A DNA stretch of 64,000 nucleotides from Ruminococcus callidus (GCF_020709055.1 NZ_JAJFCK010000004.1:44748-108747), one strand, 5' to 3'; counted from the first letter of the stretch, positions 1 through 10,014 are shown. Numbers and translations are program-made. The notes: generated by a model from the letters alone, not told the origin.

Positions 1-920
1 TCAATGTCCGTCTGCGTCACAGATTGCAGCGAATCCAGCGTCAGAATCTCGCCGTCCCGATTGCCGGCATTCTCCCAGACGGTCTTTGCCAATGCCTTGC
101 TGCCGTTTTCCACGGTCAGCACACAGGGCAGCCGGAGCGCCTCCACCTTTTCCGAGAGGAATGCAATGGTGGCAAAGCTCGCCTCTGTCTCCGCAGAACA
201 TCCGGCAAAAGCTGCGTAATATTGCAGCCCGTAGTCCTGCGCCAGATACCGGAACGGGAAGCGGTCTGCCACCAGAAAGGTGTCCCGCACTGCCTCCTGT
301 TCCACCATGTCGGTATACTGCGCATCCAGCGCCTGTAACTGCTTCTGATAAGCTGCGGTGTTCGCCCGATAGGTGTCGGCATTCGCCGGATCCGCCTCAC
401 ACAGCGCATCGGAGATCGCCTGGCAGATCAGCTGCGCCCGCCGCAGAGAGAGCCAGACGTGTTCGTCCAGTTCCTGCGCTTCCTCCTCGTCATGGTGCTC
501 GTCTTCGTCGTGGTGGTGATGCTTTTCCTCCTGCATACCCTCCACGGTAACCTCTTCCTCGGCATCCGCCGCCTCCAGCATGGGCACAGCAATGGCATCG
601 GGATTCTCCGCCATATCCAGCACTTCCGTCACCCAGGAGTCTGACGTTCCGCCCACATAGCAAAAGACATCCGCCTGCGCAATCTTGGCGATATCTTTCA
701 CCGAGGGCTGGTAGCTGTGCAGGTCGGTTCCGCCCTTTACCAGCAGCGTTACCTCCACGCCCTCAGCATCGCCAACGATCTGGCGCACCCAGTCGTATTC
801 CGGAAAAATCGTGCAGACCACTTGAATCCGTCCCGTCTTCTGCGGCTGCATCCGGCAGCCGGTCAACCCCATCACCAGACAGCACAGGACGGCTAAAACA
901 CTTCTCCATCGATGTTTCAC
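1..920 (-). CDS. znuA: Zinc/manganese ABC transporter substrate-binding lipoprotein, 3' end cut by window edge
   Basis: Solute-binding lipoprotein of a cluster A-I metal importer (ZnuA/AdcA type), acting on the outer face of the membrane to hand Zn2+ (or Mn2+) to a permease/ATPase pair that would lie beyond the left edge. About 306 codons are visible. The N-terminus has a basic stretch, a hydrophobic core and a lipobox LTGC with the lipidated Cys near residue 22. An acidic His-rich loop (EEKHHHHDEDEHHDEEE) lies near residues 130-147, as in zinc-specific members, followed by DEHVWLS, the usual metal-site motif. The start is a GTG at 918-920, chosen because AGGAGG sits 8 nt upstream and the lipobox follows at the right distance. 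A perfect sigma-A promoter with a Fur-family box lies just upstream, so zinc repression by a Zur-like protein is likely. Zn versus Mn preference is inferred from the His-rich loop. Confidence 0.9.
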   Translation of the reverse strand, partial: MKHRWRSVLAVLCCLVMGLTGCRMQPQKTGRIQVVCTIFPEYDWVRQIVGDAEGVEVTLLVKGGTDLHSYQPSVKDIAKIAQADVFCYVGGTSDSWVTEVLDMAENPDAIAVPMLEAADAEEEVTVEGMQEEKHHHHDEDEHHDEEEAQELDEHVWLSLRRAQLICQAISDALCEADPANADTYRANTAAYQKQLQALDAQYTDMVEQEAVRDTFLVADRFPFRYLAQDYGLQYYAAFAGCSAETEASFATIAFLSEKVEALRLPCVLTVENGSKALAKTVWENAGNRDGEILTLDSLQSVTQTDI

Positions 921-980
921 GGTACACTCCTCCTCATAGAAAAAGCAAGGACATCTGTCCTCGCTCGCCACATTTTAAAA

Positions 981-995
981 TGAAAATGATTTTCA
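981..995. promoter_or_regulatory. Fur-family (probably Zur) operator
   Basis: TGAAAATGATTTTCA is a perfect 7-1-7 inverted repeat, the classic layout of Fur/Zur/PerR boxes. It lies directly at the predicted transcription start of the metal-binding lipoprotein gene, where bound repressor would block transcription. Zur rather than Fur is inferred from the downstream gene. Confidence 0.8.
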
Positions 996-1002
996 TATTC
1001 AC

Positions 1003-1031
1003 ATTATAGCAGATTTTCCTGCAGCTGTCAA
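1003..1031 (-). promoter_or_regulatory. Sigma-A promoter of znuA
   Basis: On the minus strand TTGACA (1026-1031) and TATAAT (1003-1008) are separated by exactly 17 nt, a full consensus match. The expected start of transcription falls at about 996, next to the Fur-family box. Confidence 0.9.
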
Positions 1032-1054
1032 GAGGAAATTTTCAAAAAATCTTA

Positions 1055-1101
1055 GAACCAGTCTTCACAAGCGGATATATGTGTCTTGTGAAGACTGGTT
1101 C
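1055..1101. repeat. Palindromic intergenic repeat, copy 1 (minimal, 47 bp)
   Basis: Perfect 17-bp terminal inverted repeat GAACCAGTCTTCACAAG around a 13-nt loop, flanked on both sides by TTA (1052-1054 and 1102-1104). It is the shortest member of the family also seen at 14684, 33499, 56818, 62403 and 63951: the ends match copy 33499 closely, but the interior is deleted. Confidence 0.8.
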
Positions 1102-1120
1102 TTATTTTTCATCCGGCAGC

Positions 1121-1152
1121 AAAAAGGACTGCTCCCATGCAGGAACAGTCCT
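1121..1152 (-). terminator. Rho-independent terminator after the membrane protein gene
   Basis: On the minus strand AGGACTG...CAGTCCT forms a stem extended inward by U-G, U-A and C-G pairs, followed at once by TTTTTG. It lies 23 nt past the stop of the gene ending at 1175. Confidence 0.85.
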
Positions 1153-1174
1153 CTGATGATACGTCTTGCGGTTC

Positions 1175-3004
1175 TCAGAAAATATTCTGATCGAATACCA
1201 GGACGTGATAGGTTGCATTGTTGCTGTCCTGAATCTCCAGGGTGCGGGACGCAGTTGTCAGCAGTGCATTTGCGCCCTGCGTCATGGAGTCGAACTCACC
1301 CTGCGTCAGCAGCAGGAAGTAGTTGTCCTGTCCCTCCTGCGCCTTGTACCAGCTGCGCTCCGTCTGATAGTAGTACGGTGTCACCTCGCCGGTATCGCTT
1401 ACCGATACGCTGCGCACCAGCACATCTGAGTTGGAGATGACGGTCATAGCGTTGGCGTACCAGAATGTCGCATAGCCGTAGTTCAGCCCCTCGTCCTCCA
1501 GAAAATCCACCAATTCATACTTGGCGTTTTTCTTGTAGCTGTCACGGGGCATCTGGAACACGGTCACGGTGTTCAGCGCACAAACCAGCGCCATGGGAAT
1601 CAACAGAATGCCGGACAGGCGCATCATGGGTGTGCGGTCGTGGATTGCCCACTGGAGGAATGCCAGCGAGATCACCATAGAGGTACCGACCACCGGACTC
1701 AGCCGCCAGTTGGCAGCGGAGAGCAGACCGCAGATATAGCCCACCATGACCAGTGCCGTCGAAGCCCAGTGCGACCAGATCAGAATCCGCATCTTGTGCC
1801 CGTGTGCACCCTGATACTTGGGGTAGCAGACGGTTGCAGCAATGGGGAGCACGATCAGGAGAATGCCCACCATCATTCGCAGCAGGTTCTTGATGCTGTC
1901 CGCCTCCATCATGTTTTTACCGGCGATGTCCTCCACGCCCAGCAGAGTCAGCCATGCCAGCGGGAACTTCTGCGCATTGGCAAGCCATTCGGACTGTGCC
2001 ACATAGTTGGAGTAAGCACCCTCATAGCCGGCAACGATATCGCCAGCCCAGAACGCATTCAGCTTCATGCCAAGGAAGAGCATCACTGCCAGCGCTACCA
2101 GCAGTCCGCACGTCCAGCGATTCCGCTTGGCGAGCAGCTTGGTCTTGGAGTCCATCAGGCGCTCCAGGAAGATACCAGCCATAAACGGCAGCGCAAAAAT
2201 GGAGATTGCCGAAATGCCGTCGGTGCAGGTGAGCATAAAGAAGAGCAGCAGCACAGCAAGAGTCACCCACTGGTGAATTCGCACTTTCTTGATGTCACCG
2301 CCGGCCGTTTCCAGTTCTTTCCGTTTCGCCGTCAGATTGCTCAGACGGAACAGCAGGAACATTCCGATAAACAGGAACAGAATGCTCAAGCTATAGTAGA
2401 TCGTGTGATCCCAGAAGATCTCCCGCAGCTTTTTGCTGGAGTTGAGCAGCAGCAGGAGAATGGTTGCGCCGTAGCAAGTCCAGCGGTAATTCCAGCCCAG
2501 TTCATGCACCATGAGGCAGAAAAATCCGGTAAACAGACCGAGGAACATCAGCATGCCCAGCGTCTGCGTGGTCATGGACAGTCCAAACAGCGGCATAAAG
2601 AGCTGCATCAGCAGACTCGTGCCGAACGGCAGCAGACAGGCATAGTCAAAGTCCTCGTTCAGCATGTGTCCGCTGTCGTGGGATGCCTTTGCCCAGTAGA
2701 TGGTATCCGTGCAGTCCGAGTGAAACTCGCCCTTGCTGCCGAACACAATATAGTGCACGACCACCGTCACTGCCACCAGGAGCAGCAGGATCGGCAGCAC
2801 TGCACTGATAATATGACCGATTTTTTTCCACGGAATGGATTTCAGTCCTGTTACAGCAGGCTTTTCCGCCGGCTGCCGGGCTGTCTCCGCAGCAGGAGAT
2901 TTCTGCTCTGCCAGACGGTCAGATTCCGGCGCAGTGTCCTCCGCCGGTTCCTGTTCCGGCTGGGACTGCTCCTGTTCCAATTCCTGATTCTGATCTTCCA
3001 TCAT
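1175..3004 (-). CDS. Large polytopic membrane protein, possible GT-C-like glycosyltransferase, function unknown
   Basis: 609 residues. The first ~75 are Gln/Glu-rich and probably cytoplasmic ([18 protein letters not shown]), then about a dozen hydrophobic segments follow, with a soluble C-terminal domain of about 100 residues. After the first membrane segment comes a loop with [15 protein letters not shown]; an acidic residue in the first large outer loop is a feature of GT-C lipid-sugar transferases, but I see no diagnostic family motif, so this is only a suggestion. The start is ATG at 3004, whose first bases overlap the stop of the upstream flavoprotein gene (ATGA), or the next codon, also ATG. 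That translational coupling suggests the two proteins act together, perhaps in cell-surface polysaccharide or glycolipid synthesis. A terminator follows. Confidence 0.7.
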   Translation of the reverse strand: MMEDQNQELEQEQSQPEQEPAEDTAPESDRLAEQKSPAAETARQPAEKPAVTGLKSIPWKKIGHIISAVLPILLLLVAVTVVVHYIVFGSKGEFHSDCTDTIYWAKASHDSGHMLNEDFDYACLLPFGTSLLMQLFMPLFGLSMTTQTLGMLMFLGLFTGFFCLMVHELGWNYRWTCYGATILLLLLNSSKKLREIFWDHTIYYSLSILFLFIGMFLLFRLSNLTAKRKELETAGGDIKKVRIHQWVTLAVLLLFFMLTCTDGISAISIFALPFMAGIFLERLMDSKTKLLAKRNRWTCGLLVALAVMLFLGMKLNAFWAGDIVAGYEGAYSNYVAQSEWLANAQKFPLAWLTLLGVEDIAGKNMMEADSIKNLLRMMVGILLIVLPIAATVCYPKYQGAHGHKMRILIWSHWASTALVMVGYICGLLSAANWRLSPVVGTSMVISLAFLQWAIHDRTPMMRLSGILLIPMALVCALNTVTVFQMPRDSYKKNAKYELVDFLEDEGLNYGYATFWYANAMTVISNSDVLVRSVSVSDTGEVTPYYYQTERSWYKAQEGQDNYFLLLTQGEFDSMTQGANALLTTASRTLEIQDSNNATYHVLVFDQNIF

Positions 3005-4569
3005 GACTCTTTCTTTTCCTCGTGGTATTCCTTTTCGGTGTTTACATTCCAAACGTTCTTCTTATCGGTCTTGCCGGCACAGATGTTGTCCACAGCCTCG
3101 AACGCCGTTGCCATGGAGTGATCCATATTGTTGTAGCGGTGCTGACCGTTTCTGCCGATGCAGAACAGGTTCTCGAACCGGTTCAGATAGGCGATCAGAT
3201 CGTCGATCTGCGCATAGGTGTCGAAATATGCCGGATATGCCTTCCTGATGCGCTCCCGATGGGAATCCTTGACATCCGACGGCGAAGAGATGACGCCCAT
3301 GGAAACCAGTTCCTTGACGGCAAAGTTGATGCACTCCTGATCGGACATATTCCAGAACTTGTCGCCCTCGGCACAGAAATACTCCAGACCGATCCAGACG
3401 GTGTGCTCCGGATCCTGTACCATGTACGGCGACCAGTTGTTGAAGATCTGGATACGTCCCAGCTTAACACCCACATCCTGCACATAGATCCAGCAGTCCG
3501 GAACAATGTTGCCCAGTGTGGGGATATCAGTTTCGTTTTTCAGGTTCAGCTTGTCCAGCAGCAGACCAACGGTGACGAAATCACGGTACGGCAGACCAGC
3601 GGCAATCTTTGCCATCTCTGCCGGCACATCGTTCATTCCGGCAACCAGATCCTTTACCGGCATGGAGGACAGGAAAATATCGCCCTCGATGGTCTCCGGC
3701 TTGCCGTCCTTCTCGTAGGTCAGGCTCAGCACCTTGCCCTTGGCATCGGTGTGAATCTGTGTCACCTTGCTGTGCATCTGGATGGTACCGCCCATCTTTC
3801 TGACTTCCTCGGCAGCAGTTTCCCACAGCTGACCGGGGCCGTACTTCGGGTAGTAGAACTCCTCGATCAGCGAAGTCTCAACGTGCTTCTGATCCTTTTT
3901 CTTCGGGCCAATCTTGGAGAACATATCTTTCAGCACGGCACGAATGGACAGACCCTTGACACGCTGCGAGCCCCAGTCTGCGGAGATCTCCCGGGGATGT
4001 CTGCCCCAGAGCTTTTCGGTGTAGCCCTCAAAGAACATGGAGTACAGCTTTCTGCCGAACCGGTTGATATAGAAGTTTTCCAGCGAATCCTCCGGCAGCT
4101 TGTGCACGCTTGCTTTCAGGTAGCTGCATCCGGCAGCGATGGTAGTTGCAGCGCCCATATTCTTGATGGTCTGGGGCTTCATGGTAACCGGATAATCGAA
4201 GAACTTCCGCTTATAGTAGATACGGGAAACACGGCGGCGCACCAGCATGACACGATCGGTCTCTGCCGGATCGGGGCCGTCTTTTGCCAGCTGCTTTTCC
4301 CGATGCAGTTTGATGTCATCAAAGGACGGCTTGCCCTGACGGGGCATGATGTCCTGCCACCACTGCATCACACGGTCGTCCTTGGAGAAGAACCGGTGTC
4401 CGCCGATGTCCATGCGGTTTCCGCCGTGGCGCACGGTCTGAGAGATACCGCCGATCACGCCGGTCTCCTCCAGAATCGTCACCTGATACTCCTTTGCATC
4501 TCTCTTCAGCAATTCAAAGGCAGCGGTCAGACCAGCCGGACCTGCGCCAATGATTACAATTTTTTTCAT
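3001..4569 (-). CDS. FAD/NAD(P)-dependent oxidoreductase of the amine oxidase / UDP-galactopyranose mutase-like superfamily
   Basis: 522 residues. The N-terminus [17 protein letters not shown] is a dinucleotide-binding Rossmann motif, followed by an acidic E at the end of strand 2 (ILEET) and GGISQT and GGHRFFSK, typical of NAD_binding_8 flavoproteins such as UDP-galactopyranose mutase, phytoene desaturase and protoporphyrinogen oxidase. The C-terminus contains [21 protein letters not shown], the usual second FAD contact. Members of this group are often found beside glycosyltransferases, and here the gene overlaps by 4 bp a polytopic membrane protein, so a sugar or lipid-linked sugar substrate is a reasonable guess. 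The exact reaction cannot be read from sequence. An RBS (AGGAGG) precedes the ATG. luxS lies 57 bp upstream on the same strand. Confidence 0.75.
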   Translation of the reverse strand: MKKIVIIGAGPAGLTAAFELLKRDAKEYQVTILEETGVIGGISQTVRHGGNRMDIGGHRFFSKDDRVMQWWQDIMPRQGKPSFDDIKLHREKQLAKDGPDPAETDRVMLVRRRVSRIYYKRKFFDYPVTMKPQTIKNMGAATTIAAGCSYLKASVHKLPEDSLENFYINRFGRKLYSMFFEGYTEKLWGRHPREISADWGSQRVKGLSIRAVLKDMFSKIGPKKKDQKHVETSLIEEFYYPKYGPGQLWETAAEEVRKMGGTIQMHSKVTQIHTDAKGKVLSLTYEKDGKPETIEGDIFLSSMPVKDLVAGMNDVPAEMAKIAAGLPYRDFVTVGLLLDKLNLKNETDIPTLGNIVPDCWIYVQDVGVKLGRIQIFNNWSPYMVQDPEHTVWIGLEYFCAEGDKFWNMSDQECINFAVKELVSMGVISSPSDVKDSHRERIRKAYPAYFDTYAQIDDLIAYLNRFENLFCIGRNGQHRYNNMDHSMATAFEAVDNICAGKTDKKNVWNVNTEKEYHEEKKES

Positions 4570-4604
4570 AACTGTTCCTCCTGTTGTAATGTTTTCTCAA
4601 ATAT

Positions 4605-4622
4605 CGTTTTCTCCGGAAAACG
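4605..4622 (-). terminator. Small hairpin between luxS and the flavoprotein gene (weak terminator or attenuator)
   Basis: CGTTTTC/GAAAACG stem with a 4-nt loop just after the luxS stop, followed on the minus strand by ATATTTGAG, a poor U-tract. It may reduce read-through rather than stop it, since no separate promoter is evident before the next gene. Confidence 0.35.
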
Positions 4623-4626
4623 GCGA

Positions 4627-5118
4627 TTACTCTGCATGGGGCTGAAGTACTTCTGCCGGATAGGGGAGCTGCGCTGCTGTCCAGTTTTGCATCACCGGCA
4701 GCATCTCCCGTGCGATCTGCTTTGCACCCTCCAGATCATGGGCAAGATAATTGCCGCACTCCCACCGCTTTCCGCCGGGGATCTCTCCGGTGAAGTCGAT
4801 GACGAACTGCAGCGTTTCCTGTACCAGACGAATGGCATCTGCACCGGACAGGGAATCCCGTGTCAAAAAATAAAAGCCGGTGCGGCATCCCATGGGGCCA
4901 ACGTAGATGATCTGATCCGAAGCGGGGGTATTCCGTACATAGGTTGCAAACAGATGTTCCAAGGTATGCAGTGCAAAATCCTCCAGATAATCCCCCTCCG
5001 CATTGTTCGGCAGCTTCATCCGGATGTCATATGTGATGACATCCCCGTCCACACGGGAAATATACATGCCACGCTTCAGAAAATCATGATTGATGGTAAA
5101 ACTGGTAATCTGTTTCAT
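4627..5118 (-). CDS. luxS: S-ribosylhomocysteine lyase LuxS
   Basis: 163 residues, the normal length of LuxS. It cleaves S-ribosylhomocysteine to homocysteine and DPD, the precursor of autoinducer-2, in the activated methyl cycle in the cytosol. The metal-binding HTLEH motif is at about residues 51-55 and ECGNYLAHDL carries the conserved Cys near residue 124; GPMGCRTGFY carries the active-site Cys near residue 81. It is transcribed from its own consensus promoter with a leader of only about 25 nt, leaving no room for a SAM or SAH riboswitch. No mtnN/pfs gene is adjacent. Confidence 0.95.
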   Translation of the reverse strand: MKQITSFTINHDFLKRGMYISRVDGDVITYDIRMKLPNNAEGDYLEDFALHTLEHLFATYVRNTPASDQIIYVGPMGCRTGFYFLTRDSLSGADAIRLVQETLQFVIDFTGEIPGGKRWECGNYLAHDLEGAKQIAREMLPVMQNWTAAQLPYPAEVLQPHAE

Positions 5119-5149
5119 ACCGATGCTCCTTCACACAAATATCCCTTTT

Positions 5150-5178
5150 ATTATATCAAAATTTCATGGATATGTCAA
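5150..5178 (-). promoter_or_regulatory. Sigma-A promoter of luxS
   Basis: Minus-strand TTGACA (5173-5178), 17-nt spacer, TATAAT (5150-5155). The predicted start is about 25 nt before the luxS ATG. Confidence 0.9.
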
Positions 5179-5195
5179 CCCCTTTTTGCAACATG

Positions 5196-5222
5196 CCGTT
5201 CCCCGAAAAAAACTCGAAAATC
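5196..5222. repeat. 27-bp repeat, copy A (upstream of luxS promoter)
   Basis: Begins CCGTTCCCCGAAAAA and ends CGAAAATC. It matches 25 of 27 positions with 60385-60411, in the same orientation. Both copies lie in AT-rich DNA just upstream of a promoter, but on opposite sides relative to transcription. Function unknown; see findings. Confidence 0.6.
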
Positions 5223-5252
5223 GACGGAATTTCCGTACAAAACCGGATTTTC

Positions 5253-5293
5253 CGCAAAAAGAAGAAACCGGATTTTTTGTGAAATCCGATTTC
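5253..5293 (-). terminator. Terminator of the rnj-ftsH gene run
   Basis: On the minus strand GAAATCGGATTT pairs with AAATCCGGTTTC (one U-G wobble), followed by TTCTTTTTG. It begins 8 nt after the ftsH stop. Confidence 0.85.
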
Positions 5294-5301
5294 TTTTTTG
5301 G

Positions 5302-7245
5302 TTATTCTGCCGATGCCGGAGCATCCGGTGTTTCGTTTTCCGATGGTGCGGATTCCTGCTGCTGCGGTGCGGGATCCTCCGCCACAGCGGACGATTCCTC
5401 CAGCATTGCCGGATCCATCTCGCCGCGCATCAGCTTCGCAAAATCGTCCCGCTCGATCTTCTCGTGAATCATCAGGTACTTTGCCAGCAGATGCAGCTGG
5501 TCGGTGTGTTCCCGCAGAATGGATTCTGCCTTGCCGTATGCCGTTTCAATGATGGAGCGAACCTCATCGTCAATCTCTCCGGCCACACGGTCGGAGTAAT
5601 CCCGGGAGGAGCCCAGATCCCGTCCCAGAAAGACCTCGCTCTGGTCGTTGCCGTAAACCACCGGTCCCAGCTTCTTGCTGAAGCCATAGCGTGTCACCAT
5701 GCTACGTGCTGTAGAAGTCGCACGCTCCAGGTCGTTGGAAGCACCGGTGGAGATATCGTCCAGAATCAGCTGCTCTGCCACACGTCCGCCCAGCAGCGTG
5801 ATGATGTTTTCCTCCATCTCCCGTTTGCTGACGAAGCTCTTATCCTGTTCCGGCAGGGACATGGTATAGCCGCCTGCCATACCGCGGGGGATGATGGAAA
5901 CCTGATGCACCTGATCCTGATGGTCACAGTAGTAGGTACAAACGGCGTGGCCGGATTCGTGGTATGCCGTCAAGCGCTTCTCCTCCGGTGTCACCTTGTG
6001 GGACTTCTTTTCCGGTCCGGCGATCACCTTGATGGTCGCCTCCTGAATCTCCTCCATGGTGATTGCCCTTTTATTCTTCCGTGCTGCCAGCAGACACGCC
6101 TCGTTGACCAGATTTTCCAGATCTGCGCCGGTGAAGCCGACGGTAGACTTGGCGATGGTGGAAAGATCCACATCCGGCCCGATGTTCTTGCTCTTGGTGT
6201 GCACCTTCAGGATGGCTTCCCGTCCCTTGACATCCGGATAGCCCACCACGATCTGCCGGTCGAACCGTCCCGGACGCATCAGCGCAGGGTCGAGAATATC
6301 CCGGCGGTTGGTGGCTGCGATGACAATGACGTTATCCTTGCCGGTGAAGCCGTCCATCTCTACCAGCAGCTGGTTCAGGGTCTGTTCCCGTTCATCATGT
6401 CCGCCGCCGATGCCGGTGCCGCGGTGGCGGCCTACGGCGTCAATCTCATCGATGAAGATAATGGAGGGCGCATTTTTCTTTGCCTGTTCGAACAGGTCAC
6501 GGACACGGGAGGCACCCACGCCCACGAACATCTCCACGAAATCCGAACCGGAGATGGAGAAGAACGGACAGCCTGCCTCGCCGGCAACGGCTCTCGCCAG
6601 CAGGGTCTTACCGGTTCCGGGAGGGCCCATGAGCAGAACGCCTTTCGGGATGCGTGCGCCGATCTCGCTGTACTTCCGCGGATTTTTCAGGAAGTCAACG
6701 ATCTCCTCCAGCTCGTGCTTCTCCTCGTCGGCACCTGCCACATCGGCAAACGTCGCCTTTCGGGTGTTCATCTGGTTCTTGATGTTCGCCTTTCCGAAGG
6801 AGGTGTACTTGCCGCCGCCGTTTGCCTGCCGCATCATAAAGATAAACAGCACGACCATCATCACGATCAGCAGCAGCGTGGGGATGAGAGTCAGCAGCCA
6901 CGACGAATCCGTCACCTTATAATAGTCCTGCTTCAGCGGTGTCTGGTTTCTGGTGTTGTACTCCTGCCGATAGTCCTCGGTATCCTGTAAAAACAGGCTG
7001 ACGTTGGGGACATCGTAGGTGATCTTCTCCCCGTCCTTCAGCACCATTTTCAGTTCTCCGGAGCCGAGATCCAAGGTGTATTCCTTGACGTTGTAATCAT
7101 CGAAATACTGGATGATCTCCGAATACTGCGGCCCTTTGGAATCGCCTTTCAGCTGCGGCAGGAAAAAGACCAGCGCCACGATCACCAGTACCGCAATAAT
7201 CAGATACGTGCCAATTCCACGGCCTTGCCCTTTTTTCGGTGTCAA
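5302..7245 (-). CDS. ftsH: ATP-dependent zinc metalloprotease FtsH
   Basis: 647 residues. Membrane-anchored AAA+ protease that degrades unfolded membrane and short-lived cytosolic proteins. Two transmembrane segments (near residues 11-29 and 115-135) flank an external domain. Walker A GPPGTGKT, Walker [12 protein letters not shown], the second region of homology [20 protein letters not shown] and the zinc site HESGH are all present. The tail is Pro/Ala/Glu-rich. It is the last gene of the housekeeping run and sits 28 bp after tilS; the hpt gene that usually stands between tilS and ftsH in Firmicutes is absent. Confidence 0.97.
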   Translation of the reverse strand: MTPKKGQGRGIGTYLIIAVLVIVALVFFLPQLKGDSKGPQYSEIIQYFDDYNVKEYTLDLGSGELKMVLKDGEKITYDVPNVSLFLQDTEDYRQEYNTRNQTPLKQDYYKVTDSSWLLTLIPTLLLIVMMVVLFIFMMRQANGGGKYTSFGKANIKNQMNTRKATFADVAGADEEKHELEEIVDFLKNPRKYSEIGARIPKGVLLMGPPGTGKTLLARAVAGEAGCPFFSISGSDFVEMFVGVGASRVRDLFEQAKKNAPSIIFIDEIDAVGRHRGTGIGGGHDEREQTLNQLLVEMDGFTGKDNVIVIAATNRRDILDPALMRPGRFDRQIVVGYPDVKGREAILKVHTKSKNIGPDVDLSTIAKSTVGFTGADLENLVNEACLLAARKNKRAITMEEIQEATIKVIAGPEKKSHKVTPEEKRLTAYHESGHAVCTYYCDHQDQVHQVSIIPRGMAGGYTMSLPEQDKSFVSKREMEENIITLLGGRVAEQLILDDISTGASNDLERATSTARSMVTRYGFSKKLGPVVYGNDQSEVFLGRDLGSSRDYSDRVAGEIDDEVRSIIETAYGKAESILREHTDQLHLLAKYLMIHEKIERDDFAKLMRGEMDPAMLEESSAVAEDPAPQQQESAPSENETPDAPASAE

Positions 7246-7273
7246 ATGCGTTCACTCCATTCTGTTCTGTGTC

Positions 7274-8653
7274 TCAAGCATCGCTGCCCGTCTCCGGTAT
7301 CACCCGCACCACGAGCAGCCGCCTGGTAGTTTCATCCGGGCGCACCCGTTCGGCGATACCGATATACTCGGCATAAATCGTCCCCTCATCATCGGCGATG
7401 GTGTGCAGGGTGCTCCGGCGTTCTGACGGGACACACTCCTGAATCAGCTTTTTCAGAGAGGAGGTGAACGTCCTGCCGGCACGCTGCATGCGGTCGCCGT
7501 ATTTTCGGGGGCACAAACAGGTGCTACCCTTTATTTTATCATAATCGAAACAGTTGTTTGCAAATTTTCTATGAACATTTTCGATTCCTCCGAAATTTTT
7601 GACGGACAGCAGCATGGCATCCAGCGAATATCCGGCATAAAGCCGATTTCGTCCCAGGTGCAGCGGGACAGGCGCTTTGGATTCGCTGTGATGCGGCGGC
7701 AGATACACCAGCCGCAGACAGTCTTCATCCGCCTCCGCATAGAGATGATCGTTCAAAGAACACCTGCCGCTGCCATTTTTCGCCAGTGCCAGAAGGCGCT
7801 CCAGCAGTTCCCCGCAGCAAGGCACGCCGTGCTCTTGCAGCAGCATCGCCAGACAGCGCATCCAGTCCGATTCCGTCTGAATGCCGCCGGTTCGAAGCAG
7901 GACGTTCTTGGAGATGTGACAGCTGCGGTACAGCGCCTCTGCACGGGCAGTGAGCAGCGCATCGTCCCGCCGCAGCGCCCGAAGTTCCCGTGAAACGGTC
8001 TGCTCTATGCTGGGATTCAGCTGTTTCAGCACCGGAACGATCTGATGCCGGATGCGGTTTCTGGTATAGAGGTCGGAGGCGTTGGTGCTGTCCGTCACAT
8101 AAGACTGCCCCAGCTGCGCCAGATACGCCTCCGCCTGTTCCCGTGTGACCTGCAAAAGCGGCCGGATCACCCTGCCATTTCGTGGCGGAATGGCGGTCAG
8201 CCCATGCAGACTGCACCCACGCACCAGCCGGTGCAGCATAGTTTCCAGATTGTCGGAGGCAGTGTGTGCCGTTGCGATCCAAGACGCACGTTCCAGCTCC
8301 TGTTCAAACGCCCGATAGCGGCAGTCACGGGCGGCAAGCTCCAGCGACTGCTTCCGTTCCTGCGCCAGCTTCGGCACATCAAAGGTGTACACTGCCAGCG
8401 GAACGCCCAGCGCACGGCAGAGTTCCCGGCAGAACTGCTCGTCCCCGTCGCTCTCCGCCCCGCGAATCTGATGGTTGACGTGGACGGCGCTCACCTGAAT
8501 GCCAAGGGTCTGCCGCAGTTCCAGCAGGCAGCGCAGTAAACAAACACTGTCCGCACCGCCGGAGAGGGCGCAGCAGACCGTGTTCCCCGCCGAGATCCAA
8601 CCGTAGGGCTCCAAATCCCACAGCACCTGCTGCGGCAGCGACTCATCCTTCAT
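7274..8653 (-). CDS. tilS: tRNA(Ile)-lysidine synthase TilS
   Basis: 459 residues. Modifies C34 of the CAU-anticodon tRNA-Ile to lysidine using ATP and lysine, an essential step for reading AUA. The PP-loop CALSGGADSVCLL is near residues 27-39; HVNHQIRG and the TAHTASDNLET motif follow in the expected order, and the TilS C-terminal domain is present. Its start overlaps the 3' end of dnaB by 11 bp, so the two are translated from one message. Confidence 0.95.
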   Translation of the reverse strand: MKDESLPQQVLWDLEPYGWISAGNTVCCALSGGADSVCLLRCLLELRQTLGIQVSAVHVNHQIRGAESDGDEQFCRELCRALGVPLAVYTFDVPKLAQERKQSLELAARDCRYRAFEQELERASWIATAHTASDNLETMLHRLVRGCSLHGLTAIPPRNGRVIRPLLQVTREQAEAYLAQLGQSYVTDSTNASDLYTRNRIRHQIVPVLKQLNPSIEQTVSRELRALRRDDALLTARAEALYRSCHISKNVLLRTGGIQTESDWMRCLAMLLQEHGVPCCGELLERLLALAKNGSGRCSLNDHLYAEADEDCLRLVYLPPHHSESKAPVPLHLGRNRLYAGYSLDAMLLSVKNFGGIENVHRKFANNCFDYDKIKGSTCLCPRKYGDRMQRAGRTFTSSLKKLIQECVPSERRSTLHTIADDEGTIYAEYIGIAERVRPDETTRRLLVVRVIPETGSDA

Positions 8654-9992
8654 CGTTCATCTCCGCATTGGAGAAGCGTGTGAACTGACCGTCCCATATC
8701 AGCTTGATCGTGCCGATTCCGCCGTGGCGGTTCTTGGCGACAATGCACTCGGAGACATTGGGCGTCTGGCTCTCCTTATTATAATAGGCATCCCGATAGA
8801 GAAACATGACGATATCCGCATCCTGCTCGATGGAGCCGGATTCACGCAGGTCTGACATCATCGGACGCTTGTCGTTTCGTCCTTCCGGCCCTCGGGAAAG
8901 CTGGGAGAGCACGACCACCGGCACATCCAGTTCCTTTGCCATAATCTTCAGCTGCCGGGTGATTTCGGTGACAATGGTCACACGGTTGTCCGTCCGCAGG
9001 GTGGAGCTCATCAGCTGGAGGTAGTCGATGACCACCAGTCCCAGATTTTTCAGCCGGCGGAGCTTCGCCTTGATCTGCTGCACGGTGATGCTTGCCGTGT
9101 CGTCAATGTACATTTGCAGTCCGCTGAGGACACCGGCACCCGATGCCAGACGCACCCAGTCCTCACTGGTGAGCATGCCGTTTCGCAGCTTCTGGGAGTC
9201 CACCAGCGACTCGGTGGAGAGCATCCGGCTGGCAAGCTCCTCCTTGGACATTTCCAGCGAGAATACCGCTACCTCCTTGTCGCTGCGCCGTGCCACATTG
9301 GTGGCGATGTTCAGCGCAAAGGAGGTCTTTCCCATACCCGGACGGGCTGCGATCAGAATCAGCTCGGATTTGTTCAGACCGGAAATGGTGGTGTCCAGAT
9401 ACTTGAAGCCGGTCTTGGCGCCCAGATACTTTTCCCGATCCGGCCCCGCCATTTTGCCGATATGGTCGTATGCCTCACAGACGGCATCGCCGATCTTGGT
9501 CAGTCCCCGCACATCCTTGCCCTGCCGGATGTCGAAAATACGCTGTTCTGCCGCATCCATCAGTGCCTGCGCACTCTGTTCGCCGGACTGGATGTCCTGC
9601 AAAATGCCCCGTGCGGTGAGTGCCAGACAGCGGATGTAGTACTTCTCCGCCACAATGCGGCAGTAGCTGTCCACATTCTCCAGTGACGGCACGGAATTGA
9701 CCAGCGCCGCCAGATACTTTCTGCCCTCCGCTGCCGTTTCGAAGATGCCACGTTCTACGGCAGCATTCAGAACGGTGATGATATCCGCCTTTTCACCGGA
9801 GGTGAACATCTGCAAGATGATCTGGAACAGTGCCCGGTGCTGCTCGTTGAAAAAGCTCTCCGCTTTGACAAACTCCAGCACGGTAGAAAGCATCGTGGAA
9901 TCCGTCAGCACGGCACCCAGAATGGTCTGTTCCGCCTCCAGACTATACGGCATCTCTGCGGACTCATTGGAAACATAGGGTGTTTCAGCCAT
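8643..9992 (-). CDS. dnaB: Replicative DNA helicase DnaB (DnaC of Bacillus)
   Basis: 449 residues. Hexameric 5'-3' helicase of the replisome. The N-terminal domain begins MPYSLEAEQTILGA; the RecA-like domain has Walker A ARPGMGKTSFAL, Walker B LVVIDYLQLM and the C-terminal arginine-bearing motif SIEQDADIVMFLYR. The order rplI then dnaB is widely conserved in Firmicutes. An AGGAGG ribosome site precedes the ATG. No intein is seen. Confidence 0.97.
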   Translation of the reverse strand: MAETPYVSNESAEMPYSLEAEQTILGAVLTDSTMLSTVLEFVKAESFFNEQHRALFQIILQMFTSGEKADIITVLNAAVERGIFETAAEGRKYLAALVNSVPSLENVDSYCRIVAEKYYIRCLALTARGILQDIQSGEQSAQALMDAAEQRIFDIRQGKDVRGLTKIGDAVCEAYDHIGKMAGPDREKYLGAKTGFKYLDTTISGLNKSELILIAARPGMGKTSFALNIATNVARRSDKEVAVFSLEMSKEELASRMLSTESLVDSQKLRNGMLTSEDWVRLASGAGVLSGLQMYIDDTASITVQQIKAKLRRLKNLGLVVIDYLQLMSSTLRTDNRVTIVTEITRQLKIMAKELDVPVVVLSQLSRGPEGRNDKRPMMSDLRESGSIEQDADIVMFLYRDAYYNKESQTPNVSECIVAKNRHGGIGTIKLIWDGQFTRFSNAEMNDEG

Positions 9993-10014
9993 AAAAATCC
10001 CTCCTACTTATATA

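Noticed and set aside
5119-5150. SAM or SAH riboswitch before luxS
   Set aside because: The consensus promoter leaves a leader of only about 25 nt, too short for any known class.
3022-6990. 1322-codon plus-strand open frame
   Set aside because: It runs antisense across the flavoprotein, luxS and ftsH and includes the luxS promoter and ftsH terminator; composition is Cys/His/Leu-rich shadow translation with no domain.
7246-7273. Missing hypoxanthine phosphoribosyltransferase between tilS and ftsH as a deletion scar
   Set aside because: The 28-bp gap shows no gene remnant; simple absence of hpt at this locus is common enough in Oscillospirales-like genomes.
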